Below are positions 35,301 through 46,978 of a stretch of DNA of 64,000 nucleotides, piece after piece. This stretch comes from Combretum micranthum (Eukaryota > Streptophyta > Magnoliopsida > Myrtales > Combretaceae), in contig JAMXBD010002477.1 in the NCBI GenBank assembly GCA_024138025.1, positions 124,001 through 188,000 of the forward strand, read 5' to 3'. The position numbers and the translations under genes are program-made. Positions within the stretch are counted from its first letter, which is position 1. Each line of letters begins with the position of its first letter. Under the pieces are notes generated by a model. The model ran no database searches and was not told the origin of the DNA. It saw only the letters and a program-made list of their open reading frames with translations.

Positions 35301-35680
35301 AGCTTCAACAATTAAGGAGCTTTTTCCTTCTTCCTTTAGGAAACTCCTTTGAGGTCTTTCGTCTCTGTATTTTTTTTTTTTTTTTATCCCTTGAAAAAAA
35401 ATAATTAAAAGAATAAAGAAAGTTCAAAATCAATTTGTTGAACTGACCCTACCGAGCCCGGCAGAAAACAAAAACTACGATCTACGGTCTAGAGATGTTG
35501 AAATGTAAACCCTACACGGATAACTAAGTAAAACTTTCTATATAAAGAATGGGTTAACACTAGTTTATAACCTTTAAAAATTTGACCAAGAAGATAAATA
35601 TTTAATTAATCATGAAAATTAAAGGAAATACGAAGCATTTTACTTTTAAGGTGGCTAAGTATTGTTGTACAACATAAAAC
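35301..35680. other. Intergenic DNA, nothing recognised
   Basis: It is AT-rich with a T-run at about 35,370. No gene or terminus is seen. Confidence 0.5.
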
Positions 35681-37411
35681 CAGGGGTGGTGCGGTGCAGT
35701 CAGGTTTGGTTTGGCCCTTGAATCATATATTACAGTTCAATTTTTTTTTTTTCTAAATTAGAATCTATTCATATAGTTCAGTTTGTAATTTTTTTGGAAA
35801 AAAAAACACTTTGGTTTGCAGTTTGAACCATTTTTTTATTCATAAAATAAAAATATGCTATATAAAAAAATTAATTAATTATTTTGTTACACCTATTAAA
35901 CACTAAAGTCCACGTCTACTCTCACTATACCCTAATGTCACATTTGGTATGCAGTAATGATTTGGAATGGAATGGATTATAATGGAATGTAATGAGTTTG
36001 GGAATGACAAATCCATTCCTATGTTTGGAAGATTGGAATGACTAAAAAATGTAATTATCAAGAATGTCCTTAGTAATAAATGTAAAATATGAATAGATGA
36101 TAGGATAAAAAAGAAATTATACTATATAATTAATAAGAGTGGAATGGAGTCACGATTTTACCTTCTCAAAGGTAGAATCAAATTCACCTTCAAAGTCGGA
36201 ATTGTTAATTTCAATGAATCGCGATATCGGTCTCTCAAAAAGCTTCCAAACATTAGGAAAGAGAATGGAAGCTGGAATCGTGATTCCATTTCGGTTCATT
36301 CCTGCATATCAAACGTGTCATAAGTATATATTCTTCTCCTTGCCTCCCTTCCAACCCTTTTGACTTTAGTAAGTTTTTGCTACTCCTTTATTTTCTTTCC
36401 CGTGCCTAGATTTCTTTGATACTACTAAGTGTGTTGTTTTCTTACAGATTGCTTAAGCTATGGCTAACTTCGAGTCTAGCCAAATGGTTCCCAAAGAGAA
36501 GACTCTTTTTTAAGGAAAATGATTGGTGATTTTCCTTTCTATATATATTTTCGTTTTTGTACGATATTTAAATGAGAAATCTTGTTAATTTTTGTTAAGA
36601 TTTGTTGATTACAGTTATAGATATGTAACAAACTCTATCTTTCTAACTAACCACCAATTAAATCATCTATCTTTAAGCTAAACTATTACTATGTGATCTT
36701 CAAATCTCTTAGGTTGTCTCCTATATGTGCTTTGTTTGGTCATAACATATTTGTTATCACCAATACAAATAGATACAATAATATTTGAAATTAATTATTT
36801 ACCTAAACAAAATATGTAAAGCTTATAATAGGGAAGAGATTTCATCAATCATAAAATTATAGTCATGCTGAATTATAATGATATCTTAGACTCGATAAAA
36901 TAAGAACATGCAATTGTGATATAAGCGTAGATTTTAATTCATTATATACTTTTAATTAACACACTATCAATTATGTAAATCAATAAGTAACTAAGTAATA
37001 GAAATGGATTAATTAGTAAGAAAAGGAAAAAAAAATGTCCAGAGGATAAAATCTAAAAATTATCATCTTTTTAGATATACCATGATAATGAAAACATGAT
37101 ACAATCATTCCGATTTCATTTCCATGAATAATATATATCTAAATAAAAATTTTCAATAATAACTAAACTTTTCTAACAAAACAATTAAAAGAAAGAAAAT
37201 GATATATTTAATTTTTTTAAATAAGTAAAATGATCTTGTTTAGTTTGAACCATATGGTTCGGTTTAGGGTCCCAAACTAAAACACAAACAGTTTACTTTT
37301 TACGAAATTGAATTGCAAACTGAAATGTTTCGAAAAAGAACCAAAATTTCAATGTGGTTCGATTTGGTTTGGTTTAGTTCGTGATTTAGTCAGCTTTTTT
37401 GCATAACCCTA
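35681..37411. mobile_element. hAT-like non-autonomous element
   Basis: The left end CAGGGGTGGTGC and the inverted right end TAGGGTTATGC resemble hAT termini. The flanking 8-bp repeats CATAAAAC (35673-35680) and CATCAAAC (37412-37419) match at 7 of 8 bases. Both subterminal regions are rich in GGTTTGGTTTGG/GGTTCGGTTT motifs. No transposase frame is visible. A Tourist-like MITE is nested at 35936-36320. Confidence 0.6.
35936..36320. mobile_element. Tourist-like MITE nested in the hAT-like element
   Basis: The ends TGTCACATTTGGTATGCAG and, inverted, TGACACGTTTGATATGCAG match at 16 of 19 positions. Direct TAA copies on both sides (35933-35935 and 36321-36323) fit the 3-bp duplication of PIF/Harbinger elements. 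Its size of 385 bp is usual. The 74-codon frame at its right end is incidental. Confidence 0.65.
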
Positions 37412-37744
37412 CATCAAACCATTGTAATCCTTTTTGGTTTTCTTTTTTTTTTTTTTAATTTTTAACTAATATATCTCTTATAATTATATATATATTATTA
37501 TAGTTTAAAATATTTTCAATTATTGTGCTCATTTTTATATATTGGAAACATTCTTTTTTTTTGTTTTTAGAAACATTTTTGTTTTTAGATATTCCCTTAA
37601 TTTGACGGAACCCTATTTTATAAAAGATCACCAATTGTAACACTATAGTCATTAAGAAAGCATCAATTATGAAAGGAAACCTAAATTATTAAGAACATGG
37701 AATCCTGTAATAACACCGTTTTATTCAAACGCCAGTGAAAACAA

Positions 37745-38640
37745 TAATTCATGCAAAAACATTGCACACACATATACATAGATATAGCACTAAACCATGC
37801 AATCATGCAAATAACCAAGATTGTTTATCTGCAGAAAGATGCTGAAGTCATACAATTTTATAATTACGTCATGCAAAGTGAGTATATATTGTAATAAAAT
37901 TATTTTGCTAAATCACTAAAATATGCAAAAAGACATTATCAAACAAAGTCATTGAAAAGGGCAATTAGTCGTCATCATCGTGCGACATTGACAAAACATG
38001 CAAAACATCATCTATCATGCAATTTAATCACTAAAACATGTAAAAATCCTAAATGGTGCAATTTAATCCATATACATGTAAAAATTAGTAAATAGGAAAT
38101 TTACTATTATTAGGAAATGAAATAGATCTATAATAAGAATTTTTTTTACTAATTTTTTTTATCTAAATTGAGATATTTAAAAAAAAATAATAATTCTAGC
38201 GTTGAATTGCTATTCATAAGTTTGAGAGAGGAATGACTATTTATTTATTTTTTTTAATAATAACGATTCCATAAGAAATCGTTATTACCGTCAAGTAAAC
38301 GCCATAGTAACCATTCATAAAGAATGAAGTTGTAATGAAATTGCAATTATAATGGAATAAATGAACAACTAATCACTAAGATGCAATGGATGAAGAATTA
38401 CTAAATCATATAAAGATTTTAATTAATAAAACATGCAAAAATTGATGAATGTGCAATTTAAATACTGAAACGTGCAAAAATTAATAAATATGCAACGTAA
38501 GTGCTAAAATTTGCAATCCATCAATACAATTTATTTTATTATAACGTAAATTAATAAACATGCAATTTAATCTGTAACACATGCAAATATTATAATTCAT
38601 GAATTTTAATCACTAAAACATGTAAAAACAATAAACATTC
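37745..38640. repeat. Degenerate minisatellite, unit about 38-40 bp
   Basis: The theme CACTAAAACATGCAAAAATT followed by AATAAACATGCAATTTAAT recurs many times with drift (for example about 38,010, 38,030, 38,430, 38,470, 38,550, 38,600). The array is interrupted at about 38,095-38,395 by unrelated sequence with AATAATAACGATTCCATAAG. No gene is present. Confidence 0.6.
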
Positions 38641-38657
38641 AACTTACGTGCCAAAAG

Positions 38658-39562
38658 TAGAGGTGAGTGGATAACTTTGTTGTACAAGGTACCAACCGGA
38701 ACCCTACTTAATCGGGTAGATTTCGGGTGTGTATTAAGAGTTAGTAGATAGAGTCTGTGTATAAAATTTTTAAAACTTGTTCCCACAAGGTAAGATATCG
38801 GTATGGACATTTTATACCCTGGAACCTATACTCTACTAAATATAGAGTACGGGTTCCTAAATACCATGTACCCACCCTATAAAAATGGAAAATAATATAA
38901 AGCTATTAAAAATAAAATTATATTATTATTTTATTAATTGTTTTACCAACATAAATATCATTTAAGGTAGTGATACTTTTTCATTATTTTGACTATTTAT
39001 TTTTTAATAAAATCATATTCCTTGAATTGACATCAATGACTTAACTTAAAAAAAAGTCTATGCATTGTCCAAGATAATTAAACTAAAATATAAATCTTTT
39101 CATGAATTTTTGGTAAATATTCATTCTTTTAACGTTTTTGTTATTTTTCCTTTAATTGAAGAAAGTTAAAAGTTTTAACTTTCACATATAAATCCCATAT
39201 GGTTGAACTTGTGTTATTAAAAAATTATTTTTAAATCATTTTCTACTAGCTGTTTATTGTAAATATATGAAAATAAGGTATTTATATATATGTGACATGA
39301 AATTGTATATACTACTAAAAGGTTGAAACTTAATATAGGAAAAAAAAAAGGTTTTATAAAAAATTTATAGTTTCATAAGGTACTATAGGTAAGTTTTACA
39401 ACTTATATAATATAAGGTGAGTACGAGATGCTACTAGGTTAGATTCTAAATAAAAGAATTAATACCTTCTATCTCATAAAATAGGATATGAGTAAAGCTT
39501 TATGCTCAATCCATTTTATACTTGTTCAAGCTAAAACCAACACAATAAAACACTTATCCCTA
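38658..39562. mobile_element. Putative hAT-like element
   Basis: The left end TAGAGGTGAGTG and the inverted right end TAGGGATAAGTG differ at three of twelve bases and have a hAT-type appearance. No matching 8-bp duplication was found, so this is tentative. The interior is AT-rich and noncoding. Confidence 0.35.
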
Positions 39563-40084
39563 GTTTTATTCTAAAAAATTAGTTTTTTTATTATTTTCAA
39601 ATATAATAAAAAATAAAAAATAAAGTATTTCAATAAAGGACAACGAATGATTGGACAACCTCAAGTGGTTGTCGGTTAGATGGGGTGTGCACCGAATTAC
39701 GTGCCAACGTGGCAAATGGTACGATTAATACCCTTAATTCATCAATATGTGGCTTGCGGAGCGATAGAATAAGCTTGGTGTCCTGGACAAGTTGCTTTTA
39801 TACTTGATGAAACCGAGTCAATTTAAAGTCAAATCTCAGTAGTTGTGTGGAAATAAATGGGGATTTGTGTAATTATAATGAAGATAAATTGGTCCTTGGG
39901 ATCAACTGGGTACAATATTGGCTAGCAAAAATCTCTAAAGGGATGCGATGGTTTTGTTGGTGCAGCAATAGAGTGAGAAAATTCGCATTATGAGTGGTGA
40001 TGAGTGAATTGAAGCCCGACTTTTGTTCGATTGATATATGTCTGATGTACTGATTTATGCTCAATTCCTGGGAAAAGGAAAATA
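39563..40084. other. Intergenic DNA, nothing recognised
   Basis: A slightly GC-richer patch at about 39,640-39,800 has no open frame of note. No transposon ends were seen. Confidence 0.5.
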
Positions 40085-40290
40085 ATATTTATATATTTTT
40101 AAAAATTACATCCCAGTTTTAGGTAACATGACTAAATGTAAACATCGTTTCTTTAAGAAAAGAGAGAAGAGATCTAACATGACTAAATGTAAACATCGTC
40201 TCTTCAAAAATTACATCCCAGTTTTAGATAACATGACTAAATGTAAACATCGTCTCTTTAAGAGAAGGAGAAGAGATCTAATATCATGAA
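40085..40290. repeat. Local tandem duplication with GTAAACATCGT motif
   Basis: The phrase AACATGACTAAATGTAAACA, followed by TCGTYTCTTYAA, occurs three times (about 40,123, 40,176, 40,230). AAAATTACATCCCAGTTTTA occurs twice (about 40,103 and 40,206). An internal duplication in a short span is clear. Confidence 0.8.
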
Positions 40291-40393
40291 AATATCACAT
40301 TATTTGAAGAAACTAGATCAGTATAAGTCATTTGAACAAATAAGTTTCCGTGACCGTGGACATGGTCTTGCCTAGTGTTGGTGGTTTCGAGTT

Positions 40394-40834
40394 GTGTGCG
40401 CGTGGATTGATTGCGGTGAAAACAATGACGGTGGCTTTGGTTTTGGTTGTTGTCGTGGTGATTTTAGTGGGGGTAAGGCAATCAAAATCGATTCATGCAT
40501 GGTCTCTTTGGTTTCAAATGCTATTTTCCTTTCCATATTGTTGGTCCCCAATATCTTTTTTTTCTTGGGTTTGTTCCCTTTCCAACACTATGAAATGCGA
40601 TTTCATAAATATGTGGGTGTGCTTGTGTGTTTCGGAAAAGAGGAGGGAGACATGGTAGAGAGAGAGGGGCAGACAACGTTCCAGTTTGACAGAGAGAACA
40701 AGAGAAAGAAGGAAGGCGGAGAATTTAAAGTCAGTGCAACCTCATCTTTTGAAAAGATTATATCAGATATTTATGATCCCGTCTCTTTAACAGACAAGTT
40801 TAACTTGCCTAAAGTTGGGTTTATTTTTGTCTAA
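40394..40834 (+). CDS. Unrecognised 146-aa reading frame
   Basis: The frame opens with MCAWIDCGENNDGGFGFGCC and continues through a hydrophobic stretch (about residues 37-62, SLVSNAIFLSILLVPNIFFF) that could span a membrane. Then comes a charged region (GKEEGDMVEREGQ, DRENKRKKEGGEF). The DNA is GC-richer than its flanks, as in captured or older coding sequence. No family, promoter or introns are recognised. It may be part of a broken gene or a chance frame. Confidence 0.25.
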   Translation: MCAWIDCGENNDGGFGFGCCRGDFSGGKAIKIDSCMVSLVSNAIFLSILLVPNIFFFLGLFPFQHYEMRFHKYVGVLVCFGKEEGDMVEREGQTTFQFDRENKRKKEGGEFKVSATSSFEKIISDIYDPVSLTDKFNLPKVGFIFV

Positions 40835-42319
40835 GTGATATTTTTGTAATTTTTTTTATAAATTAATAATATTATTTTCATTTTTCCTCAATTTCAATTT
40901 TTAAAATCCTAGAATCAAGAAAAAAAAAAAATCTAATTTTTGTATTTTTGGTTTGGCACCTCTTAATTTTGATGGAATTACGAGATAATTCATTTTTGGC
41001 CATATCTTCTTTAACCCAGCCTCTCTTTTCTACTTTCTATTTTCTTTTTTAACAACTAGCGGCAAGCAAAAGACAAATGTGCCTACTGCACATGCCATTT
41101 GAAATATCATAAGTTAAAAGACAAAGTTATTTAGCATTTGACTAAGGTAAAGAGAAGTTAAAAAAAGAAGAAGATGATAAATGAAAATATAGGTAAATTA
41201 AGATAAAATATAAATATACTTTTGGTGAATATTTTTCATTAGTCAGCTTCCAAGCGCAGTCGAGTGAATCCTCTAGTATTATGGGGGAGTTTAGCTTGTA
41301 CAAGTAACTAATGAAAAGTAAGATATGCTTCGGTGGACTCGATCTGATGTAGATATTTCAGCACTCAAATCAATGGAGGACTCAAGAGAGTGGAGATTAA
41401 AGTACTGGTCAAGAGGAATAGGATATGAAAAATAGAGTTATCTCAATTACTTGAACTAAAAGTTTCATCAATGGCTTGTTGGAAACGATAATGAAAGTTA
41501 AGTGTAGGAGGAGAGTCTCCAAAAAAGAACTCTTTACAATGGAGAGTTTCTAAGGCCCCCTTCTTCTTGCATGTCGAAAGAGGTATATATATGGTAGAAT
41601 TGGCATTGACATAGTCCTCTATTCTTCTACCTTATGCTAGGTGATGGTTAGCACAGGTTGAATTGGGGGAGAAATCATGTCCATGGGTGAGAAATTAGTT
41701 TTTTTTCCTTTTCCCCGTAGAGGGAAAAGCTCAATGGGTCAGTCATGGGAGCAGAAGCTTGGTATAAAATTGACTATCAACATTTGTTTCCTACTTTTAT
41801 TAGTGGATGGCTGGCAATGAGATGCTGTCTTGCAAAGGGCTTACAAAACTCAAGGCTAGGCAGAGCCTTGGAACATGATTTGGTCTCATAGCCCTTCTGG
41901 GAGTCATTTTATTTGAAGGAGATTTGAAAGCATCCTCCAACGTTCAATTGCTGAGTTAGTCTAGAGGTTGGGGTAACGGACTGCCTTGTAGGAAAGCGTG
42001 TTGCACCATGAAGGGTCCTTATGATGTCCCGCATAGTCATCAAATCATTTAAAGTTAATTAAAGCCAAATAAAGATACTTCGCAGCTTAAACACCTGGAA
42101 TTTTCAAAATTTTTTAATTTATTTCCCAAACCAAGAACCCATGTTTTACAAAGAAATTAAAACAATGCAAATTAGGACCCTATTTTGTGAATAATTTTAC
42201 CTCTAAATGAGAGCATACATGAATTAAAATTAAAAATTTAGTTAATATAAATTAGACTTTGTTGAACTGTTTATATCAATATTAGCCCACAATATGAATT
42301 AAGACAACCCTAGACTAGT
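40835..42319. other. Intergenic DNA, possible LTR remnants
   Basis: The stretch at about 41,220-42,020 has a mixed composition and a GGTATATATATGG box at about 41,583, reminiscent of retroelement LTR promoters. No repeat partner was found. No gene is supported. Confidence 0.35.
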
Positions 42320-42787
42320 CCCCATTTGTTTCAATGAAAATGTTTTTTAGGAAAATGTCTATTCATTTTTTCCGTGTTTGTTTACAAAAAAAATAAAAAG
42401 GGACAATTAATGAAAAACATTTTACCTTATTTTTGAAAACATAGACTCTTCCTAGCTTATTTTTTGGAAAAAACATTCAAAAATAAATGTGTAAGTCATT
42501 TTTTCATCAATTTATGAGTCTATCTATTAGTAATTACCATCCAAAAAAACATTTATTATAAACTTTTTAAATTTTTTCCTTTTAAGTAGATTTATTTCTC
42601 ATTATAATATATGTAACATTTTTTTTATTTTTATATTTTAAATATACGAGTTATCTTGAAACTGTAAACAAACGAAAAATATTTTCATAAAATTAACCAA
42701 ACATTTGAAAATATATATTTTCCCTAAAAACTTTTTCAAAGAAAAACTATTTTTATTAACAAATACTTTTTGTCAAAACAAATGAGG
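42320..42787. mobile_element. MITE with CATTTGTTT-type inverted repeats
   Basis: The left end CCCATTTGTTTCAATGAAAA and the inverted right end CCTCATTTGTTTTGACAAAA match well. Flanks CTAGACTAGT (left) and CTAAAACTAGT (right) look like a diverged duplication. The interior is A/T-rich with many GAAAA/TTTTC runs. A hAT-type MITE is the most likely class. Confidence 0.55.
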
Positions 42788-44179
42788 CCTAAAACTAGTT
42801 AAGGTTTCTACATATATAAAATTTTAACTTGTTCAAGACAATAGATTTCACAAAAATATCTTTTTATAAATATTGCCTAGAAGGCTCATCAACAAGCTTA
42901 GATTGTCATAAAACATTTTGGACTTAAAGGTTCGTTTCAAAATAATTTAATTACAAGTTGATTAAATGCAATCATCGAACTGAATAAAATAAAAGTTTTC
43001 ATCATCTTCCTTTTTCTTAAAAAACAAAAACCATTAGTTTCATAACTCATATTATGCAATCTAAACAAATCATCCCATGTCATCCATATCCTTTGACACC
43101 AATGGTCTTGAATCCTAATGGTATCTCTTTTGGTCTTTCAAGTAAGAGATACAAGTTTTATTTCCCATCTCCTATTGTAATGGTAAAAAAAGTCCTCATC
43201 CCCCAACCAAATGGGTCGTGAAGCAAATTTACAAACGAATCATTAATAGTACCTAAAATATTAAAAGAATGAGTTATGAAATTAGTACACGGTATACAAG
43301 CACACATACACATGTCAATTCAATTAAAGACATTCATAATATTAACCTATCCCTATGATGTTACATATTCATCTAAGTCACTTATATGAGATATGGTGAC
43401 AAATTTCTATATGAAAAATAATATATTTATATATTTAAATGTTGAATATTTTATGAAATATACTTATCAATTTCAATGGATGAATCATGAATGTGACCAA
43501 CCACATATTCTATCAATCTTACCTGCATTTTTCATTTTTCCTTAAATAGAAAACATGTCTCAAAAGCATTGATTTTTCTTGAATTAGTTATTTAAATTTG
43601 AAAATAGGATGGAAAAAAAAATATAATCGGATGGACCAATCAGGTTTCGAGTTCTAAAGCAAATCCTATAGAGCATTTTGGATATAGTATGAAAACCCTT
43701 ATTAGACTTATAGGTCAAGTTTCGTAAACCTTATAGAGTAGCAGGTTGGGTTCCGAGTTCATATGATCCATTCGAAACCTGACTTAGTTGCATCCCTACT
43801 CTTGATGATCACATTGACAATAGGATATTCAAGATGACTTTTTTATTTATGGATCTTTACATGGGCTCTTTGGCTCATAATAAGTCTTTTCAAGGGCATA
43901 AGCTTCCTAAGGAAAGATTAAGAGTAGACAAGTCAAGTTTAATGGTCTCTACTTCAAGCCTATCATTCCAAATGTCTTTTAATCATCTAAATTCCTAGGA
44001 CTTAACTTTTTAGCTCTATCACTTTGTTCCAAATCATTGCTGGGTTTCACAATACATAATTTACATTTTTTTTTTTACAATTTGTATACTTTTGACAACC
44101 ATGCATTTCATGCATTTGATATTGCCTTTGTTTTTTTTTTTTTTTGTGATTTATGATTATTCATATTATTAGTTGAATT
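42788..44179. other. Intergenic DNA with a hAT-type terminus
   Basis: At about 43,775-43,795 the sequence GTTGCATCCCTAC matches the right terminus of the hAT-like element at 60020-61002 (GTTGCATCCCTA). GGTTTCGAGTT/GGGTTCCGAGTT phrases precede it. The left mate was not found, so only a fragment is present. No gene is supported. Confidence 0.4.
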
Positions 44180-44417
44180 TGTTTTCAATAAGAAAGAAAT
44201 ATTTTAAGTTTTTTATATATATTTTCTTTTCTACATACATGGGTATTTATACATAATCAAGCTCTTTTATTTTTGGTATACAAATATGCTATAATAACGA
44301 TTGTAATTTGTTTTCAATGATATTCATTGACTAGTCATAAACTCCTAATTAATGATATTCATTGACCCTGTGATACAGTCATAAACTCCTAATTTCTAGG
44401 AGTCCTTAACGCCATCA
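44180..44417 (-). repeat. 3' LTR of the inactive Copia element
   Basis: It is 238 bp. On the minus strand it starts TGATGGCGTTAAGG directly after the polypurine tract and ends GAAAACA. An internal duplication of about 60 bp is visible (AATGATATTCATTGAC...TCATAAACTCCTAATT twice). Confidence 0.9.
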
Positions 44418-44429
44418 CTCCCCCTCAAG
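44418..44429 (-). other. Polypurine tract
   Basis: The minus strand reads CTTGAGGGGGAG directly before the 3' LTR, the standard plus-strand priming site of Copia elements. Confidence 0.85.
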
Positions 44430-44497
44430 TTGGTGCATAGATATCTATCATGCCCAACTTGCTAAGTGAGTTATGAAAATTCTTGCTACATACTGCT

Positions 44498-44930
44498 TTA
44501 GTTAGGATATCTGCTAACTGGTTTTCTGATTTTACGAAGAGAAATGGATTGTCTTTTCTTCAAGATTCTATTTGATGAAGTATCGATCAACCTCCACATG
44601 CTTAGTTTGATCATGCTGCACCGGATTATGAGAAATATCAATAGCTGCTTTGTTCTCGCAAAATAAATCCATCTCGCATTTAGGAGGAAATCTAATCTCA
44701 GACAACAAATTTCTAAGCCAAAGAAGTTCACATAACCCTTTTGCCATTCCTCTAAATTCTGCTTCCGAACTTGATAATGCCACTACCTTCTGCTTCTTAC
44801 TTCTCCATGTAACAAGATTCCCACCAACAAATGTGAAATAGCCTAAAGTTGACTTTCTATCTAAAATATTTCCAACCCAATCCGCATCTGTATACCCTTC
44901 AATATTCAGATGACCATTCATAGAGAACAA
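44498..44930 (-). pseudogene. Copia RNase H relic
   Basis: The frame 44930-44568 contains EGYTDADWVGN (first catalytic Asp region), DRKSTLGYFTFVGGN, WRSKKQKVVALSSSEAEFRG (with the catalytic Glu), CENKAAIDISHNPVQHDQTK and HVEVDRYFIK, all hallmarks of Ty1/Copia RNase H. The frame then shifts, and the tail continues in another frame (to about 44,498). This domain is the best-preserved part of pol. Confidence 0.85.
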
Positions 44931-46239
44931 AATGCCTTTACCAGGTGATGATTTTAGATATCAAAGAATTTGAATGACCGCATTCATATGATCTTCGCTA
45001 GGGCAATGCATAAATTGGCTAACTACACTGACTGCATAAGCAATATCAGGTCGGGTATGAGATAAATAGATCAACTTACCAACTAGCCTCTGGTATCTTC
45101 CTTTGAATATTGGTACTTGATTTGAGTATTCTCAAATTCGGTGATTTTGAATTATAGGTACATCAGCTGGTTTACAGTCCAATTACCTAACTTTAGTTAA
45201 TAAATCCAGCACATATTTCCACTGAGAAAGAAATATCCCTTGATTGGATCTAGCAACTTCAATCCCCAAGAAGTATTTGAGTCTCCCCAAATTCTTCATC
45301 TCAAATTTGATGCCAACTGAGATTGAAGTTTTGCCATCTCATCTATATCGTCTCCTGTAACGATCATATTGTTAACATAGATGATTAGAGCTGCAATCTT
45401 GCCTTGTTAGTGTTTCAAGAATAAAGTGTGGTCAGAGTTACTTTGTCGATAGCCATATTTCTTCATTACGACACTCAATCTTCTAAACAAGCTCGAGGTG
45501 ACTGTTTTAACCCATATAAAGTTCTCTGTAACTTGCAAACAACTTTATTGTCAGAGTCCGCCACATATCCATGAGGGATATCCATATAAATTTCTTCTTA
45601 AGGTCACCATGGAGAAATACATTTTTTACATCAAATTGATGTAAAGGCTAGTCAATAGCTGCAAGGGACAAAAAACTCTTATTGTGTTCAATTTTGCCAC
45701 TGGAGAGAAGGTTTCTTGATGATCGACTCCATATGTTTGTGTGTATCCCTTGGCAATCACTCTAGCTTTGTACCTTTCAATAGATCAATTTGCTTTGTAT
45801 TTAAATGAAAACACCCATTTGCACCCTACTGTCTTCTTCCCTTTGGTAATGTAGCAAGAATCCAGGTTTTATTTTTCATCAAGGCCTCCATCTCTTCCTT
45901 CATGGCTTGAGTCCATCTAGGGTCCTGTAGTGTCTCTTCTGCATTAGTGGGAATGTGATGAGATGAGAGATCATTTGCAAAGCTTTTCAAAGATTCAGAT
46001 AGTAATCCAGTGGACATGTAATTGGCGATAGGATATTTGGATCGTCGTTCTTCCATATCAGGAGAGCATCGACTTAAGGTCACACCACGATTATGCATGT
46101 AAGGTAATCTATAGCTAGGGATAGAAGCAACAATATCTATGACATTAGAGGGTTGATGATCAACAGGGGTTGATGGAGAACTTACCTCATTGATATTCTC
46201 AAGAGATGGACTAGTGGTTATTGGTGAAGAAGGGGGCAC
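44931..46239 (-). pseudogene. Copia reverse transcriptase relic with mutated catalytic site
   Basis: The open piece 46239-45826 covers the linker before reverse transcriptase and ends WTQAMKEEMEALMKNKTW. Downstream, other frames give [20 protein letters not shown] (about 45,720-45,785) and [13 protein letters not shown]. The catalytic motif reads IYVNNMIVTGDD, so both Asp residues of YVDD are Asn (45368-45379). Each change is one G-to-A transition in the coding strand. Stops and frameshifts are frequent. No active polymerase can be made from this copy. Confidence 0.85.
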
Positions 46240-46978
46240 GTCATCATTTCAGGAAGTTGTCTCTGACTCATTTTGAATGTCATATTCATTAAAGTCTGGC
46301 CATTCATATCTCATCCAATTCACCTCTTTACTAGAATTCTCCCCTGACGAGGTGGAGTGGAGAGCTTAGTAGTAAAGAATATTTCAATTTAAAAAAATGT
46401 GGCATCTATAGTGACATATGTTCACCTATGAGTGGGATCGAAGCAGCGATATCCTTTTTGGTGTAGGCCATAACCTAAGAAAATGTACCTTATAGCACGA
46501 GGATCAATTTTTGTGCGTTTGGACATGAACAAATACAACACACCCACACACGCATGGTGGCATCATCAAGATTGAGGGCAGTGTTGCAAAATGACATAAT
46601 GCTTGAAGAGGAGTTTTCAGTTCAAGAACTTTCATTGGCATCCTCTTGATAACATAAACTGCATGCATAATTGCCTCTGCCCAACAATGCCCAGTCATAT
46701 TAGCCCCAATAAGAAGAGCTCTAGCAATCCAAGAATATGCCGATTTTTCCGCTCGGCCACTCCATTCTGTTGGGGAGTATGCAAACATGATTTCTCATGA
46801 ATCATTCCATGTTGATGAAAGAAGTCATTAAATTGTGTGTTGACATATTCTCCGCCATTATCGGAATGAAGAACCTGTAATTTAGTGGAGTATTATGTAC
46901 ACACCTATTATTAAAAGGACTGAAAGGTATTGAAAACCTTATCCTTATGTTTTAACAAATACAACCACGTCATCCGCG
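46240..46978 (-). pseudogene. Copia integrase core relic
   Basis: After the frame break at 46979 the strand reads WFVT then RMTWLYLLKHKDKVF. In relatives FIDDCT stands between these, so the first catalytic Asp of the D,D-35-E core is deleted. LHSDNGGEYVNTQFNDFF (second Asp) and HTPQQNGVAE follow at about 46,760-46,880. Another frame holds AEAIMHAVYVIKRMPMKVLE (about 46,600-46,665). At least two frameshifts are needed to connect the pieces. Confidence 0.8.

Noticed and set aside
36139..36363. 74-codon frame in the nested MITE
   Set aside because: It runs across the MITE's inverted repeat and border; chance frame.
41950..42030. tRNA-like phrase (GTCTAGAGGTTGGGGTAACG)
   Set aside because: No cloverleaf or proper B box could be drawn; not a tRNA gene.
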